Shown here: positions 16,401-24,199 of the stretch, in pieces | How positions within the stretch are numbered: the first letter of the stretch is position 1 | Layout: the number at the start of each line of letters is the position of its first letter | Assembly (NCBI GenBank): GCA_947652855.1 | Contig: CANTEO010000018.1 | Coordinates: 1-41,067 of the forward strand | Origin: an uncultured Roseburia sp. | GTDB lineage: Bacteria; Bacillota; Clostridia; Lachnospirales; Lachnospiraceae | Reading direction: 5' to 3' | DNA: 41,067 nt | Notes under the pieces: generated by a model | What the model was told of the DNA's origin: nothing | Database searches by the model: none | Seen by the model: the letters and a program-made list of their open reading frames with translations, nothing else | Position numbers and translations under genes: made by a program

Positions 16401-18563
16401 GACGAGATGAGAGGGGAAATGCCCCAGATGGCCTTCGCGCATGAGATTTATGAGGAGCTTCTGCCCGTGACGTTAGCGGTGGAGCTGAAGCGCGGGGAGC
16501 AGGCCACGCCATTTTCCCGGCATATCTGCTGCATTCAGGTGATTTATGGCATTGACTATATGATCCAGATCCTAACGGCGTTGGGGCAGGATCCCTTGCA
16601 GCGCGGCTACAGCTGCTATTCCTCTGACGGTGACCGGCGCATGGCGTTAAGCCATTTGCTGAAGGTCTGCATGCCAAAGCCAGGAGAGACGGCGCTTGAC
16701 TTAAAGGCGGCGTTAAAAGGGACGGACATTACCAAAAAACGCCTGGTGGAGCTTGCGATGTATGCGCAGCAGTGGATTCCGATGGTGGAGGAGTATTTAA
16801 AGCTGCCTGGGTTTGCAAGCGCGTGCTATTATTTCATGGCGCACACCAGCGACTGCATGGACGACGAGACGGCCTCCATCGTCGCCAGGTACACGCCGCT
16901 TTCCCCAGAGGAGCTTGGGGACGGCGCGTTTGACGTGAGCTGGTTCTTTGAGGCCTATGGAAAGCTTGGGGAGAAAAACTTCGCCCTGCTTTACGGCGCG
17001 GCGAAATATTCCTCGTCGGGGACGGCGCATGGCCGGGCGAGGAAGTATGCGGACGCCGCGCTTGGCAAGGTGTCGAGGGAGGCGCTGGAAGGCGAGATTG
17101 ACGCGAAGCGCAACAAAGACCTTCTGATGAGCCTTGGCCTGCTTCCGCTCCCAAAGGCGAAAAAGGCCAGGGAGGACGAGCTGTTCGCGCGGTATTCCTA
17201 TATTCAGAAGTTTAAGAAGGAGAGCCGGCAGTTTGGGGCGCAGCGGCGCGCCAGCGAGGGGCGCGCGGCGGAGCTTGCGCTTCGCAACTTAAGCGTGAAC
17301 GCGGGCTTTACGGACGTGACGCGCTTAACGCTTCGGATGGAGCATAAGCTTGCCCAGTCCGCAGCCCCGTATTTTACGTGGCGCGCCATTGAGGAGATTG
17401 AGGTTCGGGTGTCTGTGGATGCCTATGGGAAAAGCGCCATAGAATGCAGGAAGGGCCAAAAGCCCTTAAAGTCCATCCCTGCAAAATATAAGAAGCATGA
17501 GGCGGTTTTGGAATATCAGGAAACGCATAAGCGGCTGAAGGAGCAGTACCGCCGGACGAAGCAGATGCTGGAGCAGGCCATGGAGGATGGCACGGAGTTT
17601 GAGGCGTGGGAGCTTTTGGAGCTGCAGAAAAATCCTGTGGCGCGCCCGATCGCCGCGCCGCTTGTGATGCTGTTTTGCGGAAAGAAAGAAGGCATGGGCT
17701 TTTTGACAAAAGAGGGCATGACGGATTCCTTGGGCAATGCCATCCCAGTCAAGCCGTCGGATAAGGTTCGGATTGCCCACCCGTATGACCTTTACCGGGA
17801 GGGGCATTGGCACGCGTATCAGAAGCTGCTGTTTGAGCGGCAGGAGAAGCAGCCGTTTAAGCAGGTGTTCCGGGAGCTGTACGTAAAATTAGAGGAAGAA
17901 ATGGAAAAAGAGGAGTCCAGGCTCTTTTCCGGCAATCAGATTCAGCCGCAGAAGACGGTCGGCGCCCTGCGGGCGCGGCGGTGGGTGGCCGATTATGAGG
18001 ACGGGCTGCAGAAAGTCTACTATAATGAGGACATTGTGGCCCGCATTTATGCGATGGCCGACTGGTTTTCCCCAAGCGACGTGGAGGCGCCCACGCTGGA
18101 ATGGGTGGCGTTTTTGAACCGGAAGACGGGGAAGCCTATGAAAATCAAAGAGATCCCGGACGTCATCTACAGCGAGGTCATGCGGGACGTTGACCTGGCA
18201 GTGAGCGTGGCCCATGCGGGCGGCGTGGATCCTGAGACGAGCCATTCGACGGTAGAGATGCGGCGGGCGATCGTGGCGTGCAGCATGGAATTGTTTGGGC
18301 TTACGAACGTCACGCTAAAGGACAGCCACGCCATAATTGACGGGAAGCTGGGGCAGTATTCCGTACACCTTGGGAGCGGCGTCGTGCATCAGGCTGGCAA
18401 CGCCATGCTGTTCGTCATTCCCGTCCATTCTCAGCACAGGGGGCGCATCTTCCTTCCGTTTGTGGACGACGACCCAAAGACGGCGGAGATTGTGTCGAAG
18501 GTGCTGCTGTTCGCGCAGGACGATACGATCAAGGACCCGAAGATCCTCTCACAGATCCGGTAG
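13464..18563 (+). CDS. Giant DUF4132 family protein (1699 residues)
   Basis: The C-terminal two thirds match what I know of the DUF4132 (YehI/MolR-like) family. A signature region lies near residues 1157-1195 (DVSWFFEAYGKLGEKNFAL, then a G-x-A-HGRARKYADA stretch). The last 155 residues include VIYSEVMRDVDLAVSVAH, VDPETSHSTVEMR, YSVHLGSGVVH and RIFLPFVDDDPKTAEI. The N-terminal half is alpha-helical and repetitive in character, like HEAT-type scaffolds, with many charged residues. There is no signal peptide, membrane segment or recognisable catalytic motif. E. coli MolR/YehI-type proteins have no proven biochemical activity. AGGAGGGGAAGGA precedes the ATG. It ends the cassette with the DUF1905 and unknown genes. 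Confidence 0.85.
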   Translation: MYTYETRRKLTVAWVEGVRERGGHLSEQEKEMLPDIYAYGIPREACDTMRRLLTDGKYPSLSRLYQKEHPALVDVCVPKGRQGEFYYALDQMNQYQMTAGWHRRSLRSESYAPFVDRSVRLLRAYSRMEFYGVALSDLLTGNVDAELFDHARSDYLPYAEMLAAQIDMGVEGAAQAVKDLLLGEGNTLMVSHELIRGVVMCQDKELYALLGKFLLAARLQEGARQAVCETMDEGRPEAFLHLFSVIEEHHLIRYSSVKRAVATWIGIFNEMSVDRISEKLVGLMGRCLRDAAFVKEQLATEDAVGISCALWALGFFCAQDAVDAVVHLARHGTRHQKMTASYFCRSLQEGRLKMQAAKEIILRHPEDMELVACFFPSFMDGADATFYQLTKDDGSKKEATPPKKMDATELFDSKEEAREAYVTLKGILDRIPKKGFVKSPCIFPWHQVEITQSEAVTRMCLIAWMLQDDALLDEAARLIPLIGQGGGYYGTSRAAVARTLLYRPKTAARKEALFALLHNAEQSANEAAHLLVDSMELSAEDFLLIEKNLKYKKGRAGTLKILQRQDGESLAFCIGRLLSAKSEECHMGGLDLALWLKKEGKESFAKAIPFLKALKSPTGREQVLLDELLSEESEAQDILRTPGYGLYDVDKAWVLPEVKAGCADASELFACGEGACIGLIQGLDRLVGENKDRTYRDSWDDELLLGDKLRTVKKKNGGSDGTPLDAYPFRELWEGFYETKVNDPNLLLEAYLYLQCWWRAGDYGKNKNLYKEVFGKGAKQAPPFEKLDILLSYRDQVNTILRALFLQYVPDSFKASFALSAMKKFLSVLNPSNDLIFYDEKWFGKTETYTKRAVELPIFQQLCDWLPGLEDEDWGSAFALKFQLQQHYWEQKGRERSRYAYDSARAYLQASDYVKCCLAGVWDKDLFYKAIVTFHDLGSLLEPVSSVEQKGAVPYRRVRGIAFFFGRDAIQPVDGRFRFDEMRGEMPQMAFAHEIYEELLPVTLAVELKRGEQATPFSRHICCIQVIYGIDYMIQILTALGQDPLQRGYSCYSSDGDRRMALSHLLKVCMPKPGETALDLKAALKGTDITKKRLVELAMYAQQWIPMVEEYLKLPGFASACYYFMAHTSDCMDDETASIVARYTPLSPEELGDGAFDVSWFFEAYGKLGEKNFALLYGAAKYSSSGTAHGRARKYADAALGKVSREALEGEIDAKRNKDLLMSLGLLPLPKAKKAREDELFARYSYIQKFKKESRQFGAQRRASEGRAAELALRNLSVNAGFTDVTRLTLRMEHKLAQSAAPYFTWRAIEEIEVRVSVDAYGKSAIECRKGQKPLKSIPAKYKKHEAVLEYQETHKRLKEQYRRTKQMLEQAMEDGTEFEAWELLELQKNPVARPIAAPLVMLFCGKKEGMGFLTKEGMTDSLGNAIPVKPSDKVRIAHPYDLYREGHWHAYQKLLFERQEKQPFKQVFRELYVKLEEEMEKEESRLFSGNQIQPQKTVGALRARRWVADYEDGLQKVYYNEDIVARIYAMADWFSPSDVEAPTLEWVAFLNRKTGKPMKIKEIPDVIYSEVMRDVDLAVSVAHAGGVDPETSHSTVEMRRAIVACSMELFGLTNVTLKDSHAIIDGKLGQYSVHLGSGVVHQAGNAMLFVIPVHSQHRGRIFLPFVDDDPKTAEIVSKVLLFAQDDTIKDPKILSQIR

Positions 18564-18632
18564 CGGCTCCTGCATGAAAAACTGGAATGTTGTCCATACT
18601 TTAACATATGATATAGAGGAAGGAAGGAAATC

Positions 18633-19862
18633 ATGAAAACCATTGAAGATCTTTACCGTGCGATTATGGACAGGGAATTGAAAAATGGAAGGGAGCTGAT
18701 GGAGGAGTACGACAATTATTCCATGGACTGCCTGCTGCATCCGGGGAGCCACGCGCCTGTCATTTCCGTTGGGAGCTGTGATTCCTGCGGGGATGGCGGG
18801 GAGTGCAGGAATTCCTGCATTTTTGACGCCATAGAAAAAATCAATGGCAGGATTTATATTGACCCCCAAAAGTGTACAGGCTGCGGGGCGTGCGTGGATG
18901 CCTGCAAGATGGGGCATTTGATGGAAAACAAAGAAATCTACCCGGTGCTTGAGGCGCTCTGCGATCATGGCAGGGAAGTGTACGCGCTGATCGCCCCGGC
19001 ATTCGTGGGCCAGTACGGCAAAGAGGTGACGACCGGGCAGCTGCGGTCCGCATTTAAGAAAATCGGGTTCCATGGGATGGTGGAGGTGGCGGCGTTCGCT
19101 GACATCTTAACGTTAAAGGAGGCGCTGGAGTTTGACGCGCATGTGCAGAAAGAAGGCGATTTTCAGCTGACAAGCTGCTGCTGCCCTGTGTGGATCGCCA
19201 TGATACGGAACATCTATCAGGATTTGGTGGGCCATGTGCCGGGGGCGGTCTCCCCGATGATTGCCGCGGGGCGGATTGTCAAGAAGCTGCACCCGGACGC
19301 CGTGACCGTCTTCATTGGCCCTTGCATGGCGAAAAAGAAAGAGGCGAGGGAGCCGGACATTGCGGACGCGGTGGACTATGTGCTTACATTCCAGGAGACG
19401 TGGGATTTTTTCGAGGCGATGAATGTGGATCTGCACAAAATGCAGGAGGATGAGCGCGAGCATTCTTCCAGGGCCGGGCGGATTTATGCCAGGACAAGCG
19501 GCGTCAGCGAGGCCGTGAGGGCGACAGTCGAGCAGCTTGACCCCGAAAAGAAAGTGAAGGTGAAGGCGGCGCAGGCCGACGGCGTGAAAGGCTGCAAGGA
19601 GCTGATCGAAAAGATACAGCGCGGGGAGGCGGACGCGAATTTCTTCGAGGGCATGGCCTGCAGCGGCGGCTGCGTGGGAGGCCCGAAGGTCATGATTGAC
19701 AAAAAAGCCGGAAAGGCGTTGGTGAACCAGTACGGCGACGAGGCGAAGTATCAGACGCCGCTTGAGAACCCTTACGTGAAGGAGCTTTTGGAGCGGCTTG
19801 GGTTTACGGACATCCGCGACTTTTTAGAGCGCAGCGACCTCTTGACGCGGAGCTTTTCGTAG
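18633..19862 (+). CDS. Short [FeFe]-hydrogenase-type protein with atypical H-cluster motifs
   Basis: The 409-residue protein has two N-terminal [4Fe-4S] sites: an unusually spaced C49-x2-C52-x5-C58-x3-C62 and a classical C81-x2-C84-x2-C87-x3-C91. The hydrogenase H-domain follows. Its three cysteine motifs are present but altered: TSCCCPVW near residue 180, GPCMAKK near 229 (prototypical enzymes have MPC), and EGMACSGGCVGGP near 339 (usual GGG replaced by GGP). No PAS domain or NADH-binding part is present. Such non-prototypical short enzymes belong to hydrogenase groups whose roles are sensory or uncertain, so H2 production cannot be assumed. GAGGAAGGAAGG lies before the ATG. PFOR is the next gene. 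Confidence 0.85.
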   Translation: MKTIEDLYRAIMDRELKNGRELMEEYDNYSMDCLLHPGSHAPVISVGSCDSCGDGGECRNSCIFDAIEKINGRIYIDPQKCTGCGACVDACKMGHLMENKEIYPVLEALCDHGREVYALIAPAFVGQYGKEVTTGQLRSAFKKIGFHGMVEVAAFADILTLKEALEFDAHVQKEGDFQLTSCCCPVWIAMIRNIYQDLVGHVPGAVSPMIAAGRIVKKLHPDAVTVFIGPCMAKKKEAREPDIADAVDYVLTFQETWDFFEAMNVDLHKMQEDEREHSSRAGRIYARTSGVSEAVRATVEQLDPEKKVKVKAAQADGVKGCKELIEKIQRGEADANFFEGMACSGGCVGGPKVMIDKKAGKALVNQYGDEAKYQTPLENPYVKELLERLGFTDIRDFLERSDLLTRSFS

Positions 19863-19890
19863 CCATGGCGCCACGGGCGGGCGCCCGGCC

Positions 19891-19924
19891 ATAAAAAGCC
19901 GCCCTGTGGGGCGCCGGGCGGCTT
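19891..19924. terminator. Possible bidirectional terminator between hydrogenase-like gene and PFOR
   Basis: AAGCCGCCC (19896-19904) pairs perfectly with GGGCGGCTT (19916-19924) around an 11-base loop. On the plus strand only TTT follows; on the minus strand the stem is followed by TTTTT. It separates the hydrogenase-like gene from the PFOR promoter. Confidence 0.55.
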
Positions 19925-19967
19925 TGAAGCCGCCTGGCGCAGTTTGAAAAAAAACTTGTCGAAAGTA

Positions 19968-19996
19968 TTGATTTTTTAGCGTAAGAATTATACAAT
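19968..19996 (+). promoter_or_regulatory. Sigma-A promoter of the PFOR gene
   Basis: TTGATT (19968-19973), a 17-base spacer and TACAAT (19991-19996) give a near-consensus promoter in an AT-rich stretch. The leader of about 60 bases contains a small GGCGG/CCGCC hairpin and ends in AAGGAGG before the start codon. Confidence 0.7.
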
Positions 19997-20064
19997 ATTA
20001 CATTAGAGGCGGCAAGAAAACCGCCAGGATTTGGCACTTATTAACTAATTAAGGAGGAAATCAA

Positions 20065-23000
20065 ATGTCAAGAGCAAAACAGTCAATGGATGGTAATACA
20101 GCGGCGGCGCATGTAGCGTATGCCTTTACGGATGTCGCGGCAATTTACCCCATTACGCCATCCAGCCCGATGGCTGACACTGTGGATCAGTGGTCCGCGG
20201 CAGGGCAGGAGAACATTTTTGGAAATCAGGTGAAGGTGGTGGAGATGGAGTCAGAGGCAGGCGCGGCAGGCGCGGTGCACGGCTCCCTTGCGGCAGGCGC
20301 GTTAACGACGACCTTCACCGCGTCTCAGGGCCTTCTTCTTATGATCCCAAATATGTACAAGATTGCCGGGGAGCAGCTTCCCTGCGTGTTTGACGTGTCT
20401 GCGCGTACCGTGGCGACGCAGTCGCTGAATATCTTTGGCGACCACAGCGACGTATACGCATGCCGTCAGACGGGCTTTGCGATGCTGTGCGAGACCAACC
20501 CGCAGGAAGTGATGGACTTAAGCCCGGTGGCGCATCTGGCGACAATTGAGGGGAAAGTCCCATTCATTAACTTCTTTGACGGATTCCGCACGTCCCATGA
20601 GATTCAAAAGATCGAGAAGTGGGATTTTGCAGATTTGAAGGAAATGTGCAACATGGACGCTGTGAAGGCGTTCCGCGACCATGCATTGAATCCAGAGCAT
20701 CCGGCGATGCGCGGCTCCCATGAGAACGGCGACGTGTTCTTCCAGCACCGTGAGGCGTGCAACCCGGTATACGACGCGCTTCCGGCAATCGTTGAGAAAT
20801 ACATGGCGAAGGTCAATGAGAAGCTCGGCACGGACTATGGCCTGTTCAATTATTATGGCGCAAAGGACGCAGACCGCGTCATCGTGGCGATGGGCTCCAT
20901 CAACGACGTGGCGGAGGAAGTGATTGACTACCTGACCGCCAAGGGCGAGAAGGTCGGCCTGATCAAGGTGCGCCTGTACCGTCCATGGGTTTCAGACGCG
21001 TTCTTAAAGGCCCTGCCAAAGACGGCGAAGAAGGTCGCCGTGCTGGACAGGACGAAAGAGCCAGGCTCTTTGGGCGACCCGCTGTACTTAGACGTAGCCG
21101 CGACGCTGCGTGAGGCGGGATTGGACGCTATCGTCCTTACGGGCGGGCGTTATGGCTTAGGCTCCAAGGACACGCCGCCATCCTCCGTGTTCGCGATTTA
21201 CAAGGAACTGGAAAAAGACGCCCCGAAGGCGCGCTTTACCGTCGGAATCGTGGACGACGTGACGAACTTGAGCTTGCCGGAGGTGAAGCCGGCTCCGATC
21301 ACGGCGGCGGAAGGCACCGTGGAATGCAAGTTCTGGGGGCTTGGCGGCGACGGGACCGTAGGCGCGAACAAAAACTCCACAAAGATCATTGGCGACCATA
21401 CCGACAAATTCATCCAGGCATACTTCCAGTATGACTCCAAGAAGACGGGCGGCGTCACCATTTCCCACTTAAGGTTCGGCGACAAGCCAATCAGAAGCCC
21501 ATACTACATCAATCAGGCGGACTTCGTGGCGTGCCACAACCCGGCTTATGTCAACAAGGGCTTTAAGATGGTGCAGGACGTGAAGCCGGGCGGCGTGTTC
21601 ATGATCAACTGCCAGTGGTCGGATGCGGAATTGGAGCATCACTTAAATGCAGAGGCGAAGAAATATATTGCGGACAACAACATTCAGCTTTATACGATCA
21701 ACGCCATCGACAAAGCCATTGAGATCGGCATGGGCAAGCGCACGAACACAATCTTGCAGTCCGCGTTCTTTAAGCTGGCGAACGTGATGCCGATTGACGA
21801 GGCGGTGGACTTCATGAAGGCCGCTGCGAAGAAATCCTATGGCAAGAAGGGCGACGCCGTCGTGGAGATGAACTACAAGGCCATCGACGCGGGCGTTGAC
21901 GCAGTACATAAAGTGGAAATCCCGGATTCCTGGAAGAACCCTGCGGCGGATCCGGCCAAGAAGGCTTACAAGGGCCTGCCAAAGACCGTGAAGATGGTAG
22001 AGGAATTGATGGATCCGATTTCCTTAATGGATGGCGACAGCCTTCCGGTATCGGCATTCTCAGAGAACCCGGACGGGCAGTTCGAGCTTGGCGCGGCCGC
22101 ATATGAGAAGCGCGGCACGGCAGTCACGGTCCCGACCTGGAATGCGGAGAAGTGCATCCAGTGCAACCAGTGCGCGTTCGTATGCTCCCATGCCACGATC
22201 CGTCCGTTTATGTTAAGCGACGAAGAAGTGAAGGCGGCTCCAGAGAACATTAAGCTTGCGGACATGAAGCCAAAGGCGGGCGAGTACAAATATACGATGA
22301 GCGTCTCCCCATTGGACTGCATGGGCTGCGGCGAGTGCATCACCGTCTGCCCGGTAGGCGCAATCGAAATGGTGCCGCAGGAATCCCAGGCGGCGGAGCA
22401 GCCGGTATTCGATTATTTAGTGGCGAACGTAGGGAAGAAGCCGGGCATGCCGGCGGACAATACCGTAAAGGGATCCCAGTTCAATCAGCCGCTGCTTGAG
22501 TTCTCCGGCTCCTGCGCGGGATGCGCCGAGACTTCCTATGCGCGCTTGATTACGCAGCTGTTTGGGGAGCATATGTACATCTCCAACGCGACAGGATGCT
22601 CCTCCATTTGGGGCGGCCCGGCGGCGACCTCGCCGTATACGGTGCATAAGGATTCCAAGAAGGGCCCGGCTTGGGCGAACTCCCTGTTTGAGGACAACGC
22701 GGAGCATGGCCTTGGAATGCAGATTGGGCAGAAGGTGCTTCGCGACCAGGCGATTGCCAGCGCGGAGAAATGCGCTTCTTCAGATAAGGCGGGCGAAGAG
22801 CTGAAAGCGGCGTTTGCGAAATTTATGGAGACAAAGGACAGCACCGTAGAGAACGCGGCGGCGACGGACGCATTGGTGGCTGAGCTTGAAAAAGCGGCGA
22901 GCGCGGGATGCCCTGACGCGGCGGCGGCGCTGGACAAGAAAGATTACCTTGCGAAGAAATCCATCTGGATCCTTGGCGGCGACGGATGGGCATATGACAT

Positions 23001-23610
23001 CGGCTTTGGCGGGTTAGACCATGTGCTTGCTTCTGGCGAGAACGTAAACGTGATGGTATTCGACACAGAGATGTATTCGAACACCGGCGGCCAGGCGTCC
23101 AAGGCTTCGAACATCGGTGAGGTTTGCCAGTTCGCGGCGTCCGGCAAGGACATCGGCAAGAAGAGCCTTGCGGAAATCGCAATGAGCTATGGCTATGTAT
23201 ACGTGGCGCAGATCGCCCTTGGCGCGAATATGGCGCAGGCGGTTAAGGTCATTGCGGAGGCAGAGGCGTACAACGGGCCATCCTTAATCATCGGCTACGC
23301 TCCATGTGAGCTGCACGGCGTGAAGGGCGGCATGAACCACTGCCAGGATGAGATGAAGAAAGCGGTGGCGGCAGGCTACTGGAACCTCTTCTCCTTCAAT
23401 CCGGCATTAAAGGCAGAGGGCAAGAACCCGTTCACGCTGACCTCCAAGCCAGGCGACGGCACCTATCAGGACTTCTTGAACAACGAGACGCGCTACAGCC
23501 GTTTGGCAAGGTCCTTCCCGGATCGCGCCAAGAAGCTGTTTGCAGAGTCTGAGCAGGCGGCGAAAGACCGTTATGAGCATCTGCTTCGGTTAGTGGAGCT
23601 TTACAAATAA
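20065..23610 (+). CDS. nifJ: Pyruvate:ferredoxin (flavodoxin) oxidoreductase
   Basis: PFOR oxidises pyruvate with CoA to acetyl-CoA and CO2 and reduces ferredoxin. The 1181-residue single chain contains all expected domains in order. YPITPSSPMAD lies near the N-terminus for thiamine pyrophosphate and CoA binding. The ferredoxin-like domain holds CIQCNQCAFVC near residue 697 and CMGCGECITVC near 752. The proximal cluster motif CAGCAE lies near 817, and the TPP-binding GDGWAYDIGFGGLDH near 972, with EMYSNTGGQ. Length is normal for the monomeric-type enzyme. It is monocistronic, with its own strong promoter and downstream hairpin, and is the likely main route from pyruvate to acetyl-CoA. Confidence 0.97.
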   Translation: MSRAKQSMDGNTAAAHVAYAFTDVAAIYPITPSSPMADTVDQWSAAGQENIFGNQVKVVEMESEAGAAGAVHGSLAAGALTTTFTASQGLLLMIPNMYKIAGEQLPCVFDVSARTVATQSLNIFGDHSDVYACRQTGFAMLCETNPQEVMDLSPVAHLATIEGKVPFINFFDGFRTSHEIQKIEKWDFADLKEMCNMDAVKAFRDHALNPEHPAMRGSHENGDVFFQHREACNPVYDALPAIVEKYMAKVNEKLGTDYGLFNYYGAKDADRVIVAMGSINDVAEEVIDYLTAKGEKVGLIKVRLYRPWVSDAFLKALPKTAKKVAVLDRTKEPGSLGDPLYLDVAATLREAGLDAIVLTGGRYGLGSKDTPPSSVFAIYKELEKDAPKARFTVGIVDDVTNLSLPEVKPAPITAAEGTVECKFWGLGGDGTVGANKNSTKIIGDHTDKFIQAYFQYDSKKTGGVTISHLRFGDKPIRSPYYINQADFVACHNPAYVNKGFKMVQDVKPGGVFMINCQWSDAELEHHLNAEAKKYIADNNIQLYTINAIDKAIEIGMGKRTNTILQSAFFKLANVMPIDEAVDFMKAAAKKSYGKKGDAVVEMNYKAIDAGVDAVHKVEIPDSWKNPAADPAKKAYKGLPKTVKMVEELMDPISLMDGDSLPVSAFSENPDGQFELGAAAYEKRGTAVTVPTWNAEKCIQCNQCAFVCSHATIRPFMLSDEEVKAAPENIKLADMKPKAGEYKYTMSVSPLDCMGCGECITVCPVGAIEMVPQESQAAEQPVFDYLVANVGKKPGMPADNTVKGSQFNQPLLEFSGSCAGCAETSYARLITQLFGEHMYISNATGCSSIWGGPAATSPYTVHKDSKKGPAWANSLFEDNAEHGLGMQIGQKVLRDQAIASAEKCASSDKAGEELKAAFAKFMETKDSTVENAAATDALVAELEKAASAGCPDAAAALDKKDYLAKKSIWILGGDGWAYDIGFGGLDHVLASGENVNVMVFDTEMYSNTGGQASKASNIGEVCQFAASGKDIGKKSLAEIAMSYGYVYVAQIALGANMAQAVKVIAEAEAYNGPSLIIGYAPCELHGVKGGMNHCQDEMKKAVAAGYWNLFSFNPALKAEGKNPFTLTSKPGDGTYQDFLNNETRYSRLARSFPDRAKKLFAESEQAAKDRYEHLLRLVELYK

Positions 23611-23639
23611 TACATTCTCTATGTAAAGAAGATATGCAT

Positions 23640-23669
23640 TTAGGCATCCCCCGAAAGGGGGATGCCTAA
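23640..23669 (+). terminator. Perfect 13-bp GAAA-tetraloop hairpin after PFOR
   Basis: TTAGGCATCCCCC (23640-23652) pairs with its exact complement (23657-23669) around a GAAA loop. Only ATCATTTG follows, so the T tract is poor. It may stabilise the PFOR mRNA end as much as terminate transcription. Confidence 0.65.
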
Positions 23670-23710
23670 TCATTTGCTTTGTTTGCTGCGGGCGTAATCT
23701 GGCGGCATTT

Positions 23711-23813
23711 CGTAACAGTCCAGCCTAGGGCTGTGCCTCCGCTGGAAAGGAATCCGAAGGCGGAATCGTTACGTGCATTCTGAAGGAATGAATAAGTGGA
23801 GCGGGAAAGCCCG
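23711..23813 (+). ncRNA. Candidate multi-hairpin RNA element, no family recognised
   Basis: In the 270-base stretch between the PFOR hairpin and the microprotein gene, several perfect pairings are nested or adjacent. CGTAAC (23711-23716) pairs with GTTACG (23768-23773) and encloses CAGCC/GGCTG (23721-23733) and TCCGC/GCGGA (23738-23764). Two hairpins follow: CATTC/GAATG (23776-23790) and CGGG-AAAG-CCCG (23802-23813). A three-way junction plus two hairpins is therefore possible on the plus strand, and the same pairings exist on the minus strand as the 3' region of the microprotein transcript. No riboswitch consensus I know fits. The reading frames here look like accidental ones. Confidence 0.35.
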
Positions 23814-23938
23814 AAAGAACGATGAAGCAGTTATGATTGGGGATTTTTCATGGGGAACTGCGGAACAGACGAACAGATTGCTGGAGCAGCTGCATGGGAG
23901 CCTGTTTTTGATAACAGGCGGAAGGCTGTCCTGTGCCA

Positions 23939-24121
23939 TTACCCCATATGGCTTCGTTTCTTGAACTTCCCGGCCAAAAAGATGGACGTGGGGCCGTCCG
24001 CCCCACAAATGACAGTCACGGCCCTCGCCGACTTGCCAGCCTTTCTTTTTTTCTTGAATATCCATCCTGCGAGCATGGCGGCGCACGCCGCGGCTAAAGT
24101 TAAGCATCCGATTTTTCTCAT
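23939..24121 (-). CDS. Membrane-anchored microprotein with the OadB signature loop
   Basis: This 60-residue product starts at an ATG preceded, 7 bases away, by a perfect AAAGGAG (24129-24135 on the plus strand), and an extended -10 promoter lies further upstream. The N-terminus (MRKIGCLTLAAACAAMLAGWIF) is one hydrophobic segment, then KKKRKAGK, which implies an N-terminal anchor with a cytoplasmic tail. The tail carries CGADGPTSIFLAGK at residues 39-52. This is the same loop as in the beta subunit encoded at 26922-28070 (GGADGPTSIFLAGK, residues near 147-160). The region includes the Asp proposed in OadB studies to bind Na+. The gene is divergent from the decarboxylase operon. Regulatory or assembly roles are inference. 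Confidence 0.75.
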   Translation of the reverse strand: MRKIGCLTLAAACAAMLAGWIFKKKRKAGKSARAVTVICGADGPTSIFLAGKFKKRSHMG

Positions 24122-24151
24122 TTCGATTCTCCTTTGTGTGTTTTTAGCTGA

Positions 24152-24160
24152 ATTATAGCA
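24152..24160 (-). promoter_or_regulatory. Extended -10 promoter for the microprotein gene
   Basis: On the minus strand the bases read TGCTATAAT, a perfect extended -10 element. The start of transcription would fall about 24 bases before the ATG, leaving a short leader with the AAAGGAG site. No good -35 is seen at 17 bases. It lies back to back with the promoter of the carboxyltransferase gene. Confidence 0.6.
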
Positions 24161-24199
24161 CAGAACGGCCTTCTTTTCCTAGAAAATTTAGAAAAGCTA

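Noticed and set aside
18590..18617. TTGTCC with TATAGA as a promoter for the hydrogenase-like gene
   Set aside because: Transcription would start at or inside the ribosome binding site, leaving no usable leader.
23711..23813. Cobalamin, glycine, c-di-GMP, T-box and lysine riboswitches and RNase P RNA considered for the hairpin region
   Set aside because: None of the conserved core sequences of these families could be found there on the plus strand.
23773..24158. Two overlapping plus-strand frames of 63 and 102 codons between PFOR and the decarboxylase cluster
   Set aside because: They lack ribosome binding sites and conserved-looking sequence, and much of their length is the shadow of the minus-strand microprotein gene, which has a good start site and a clear motif.
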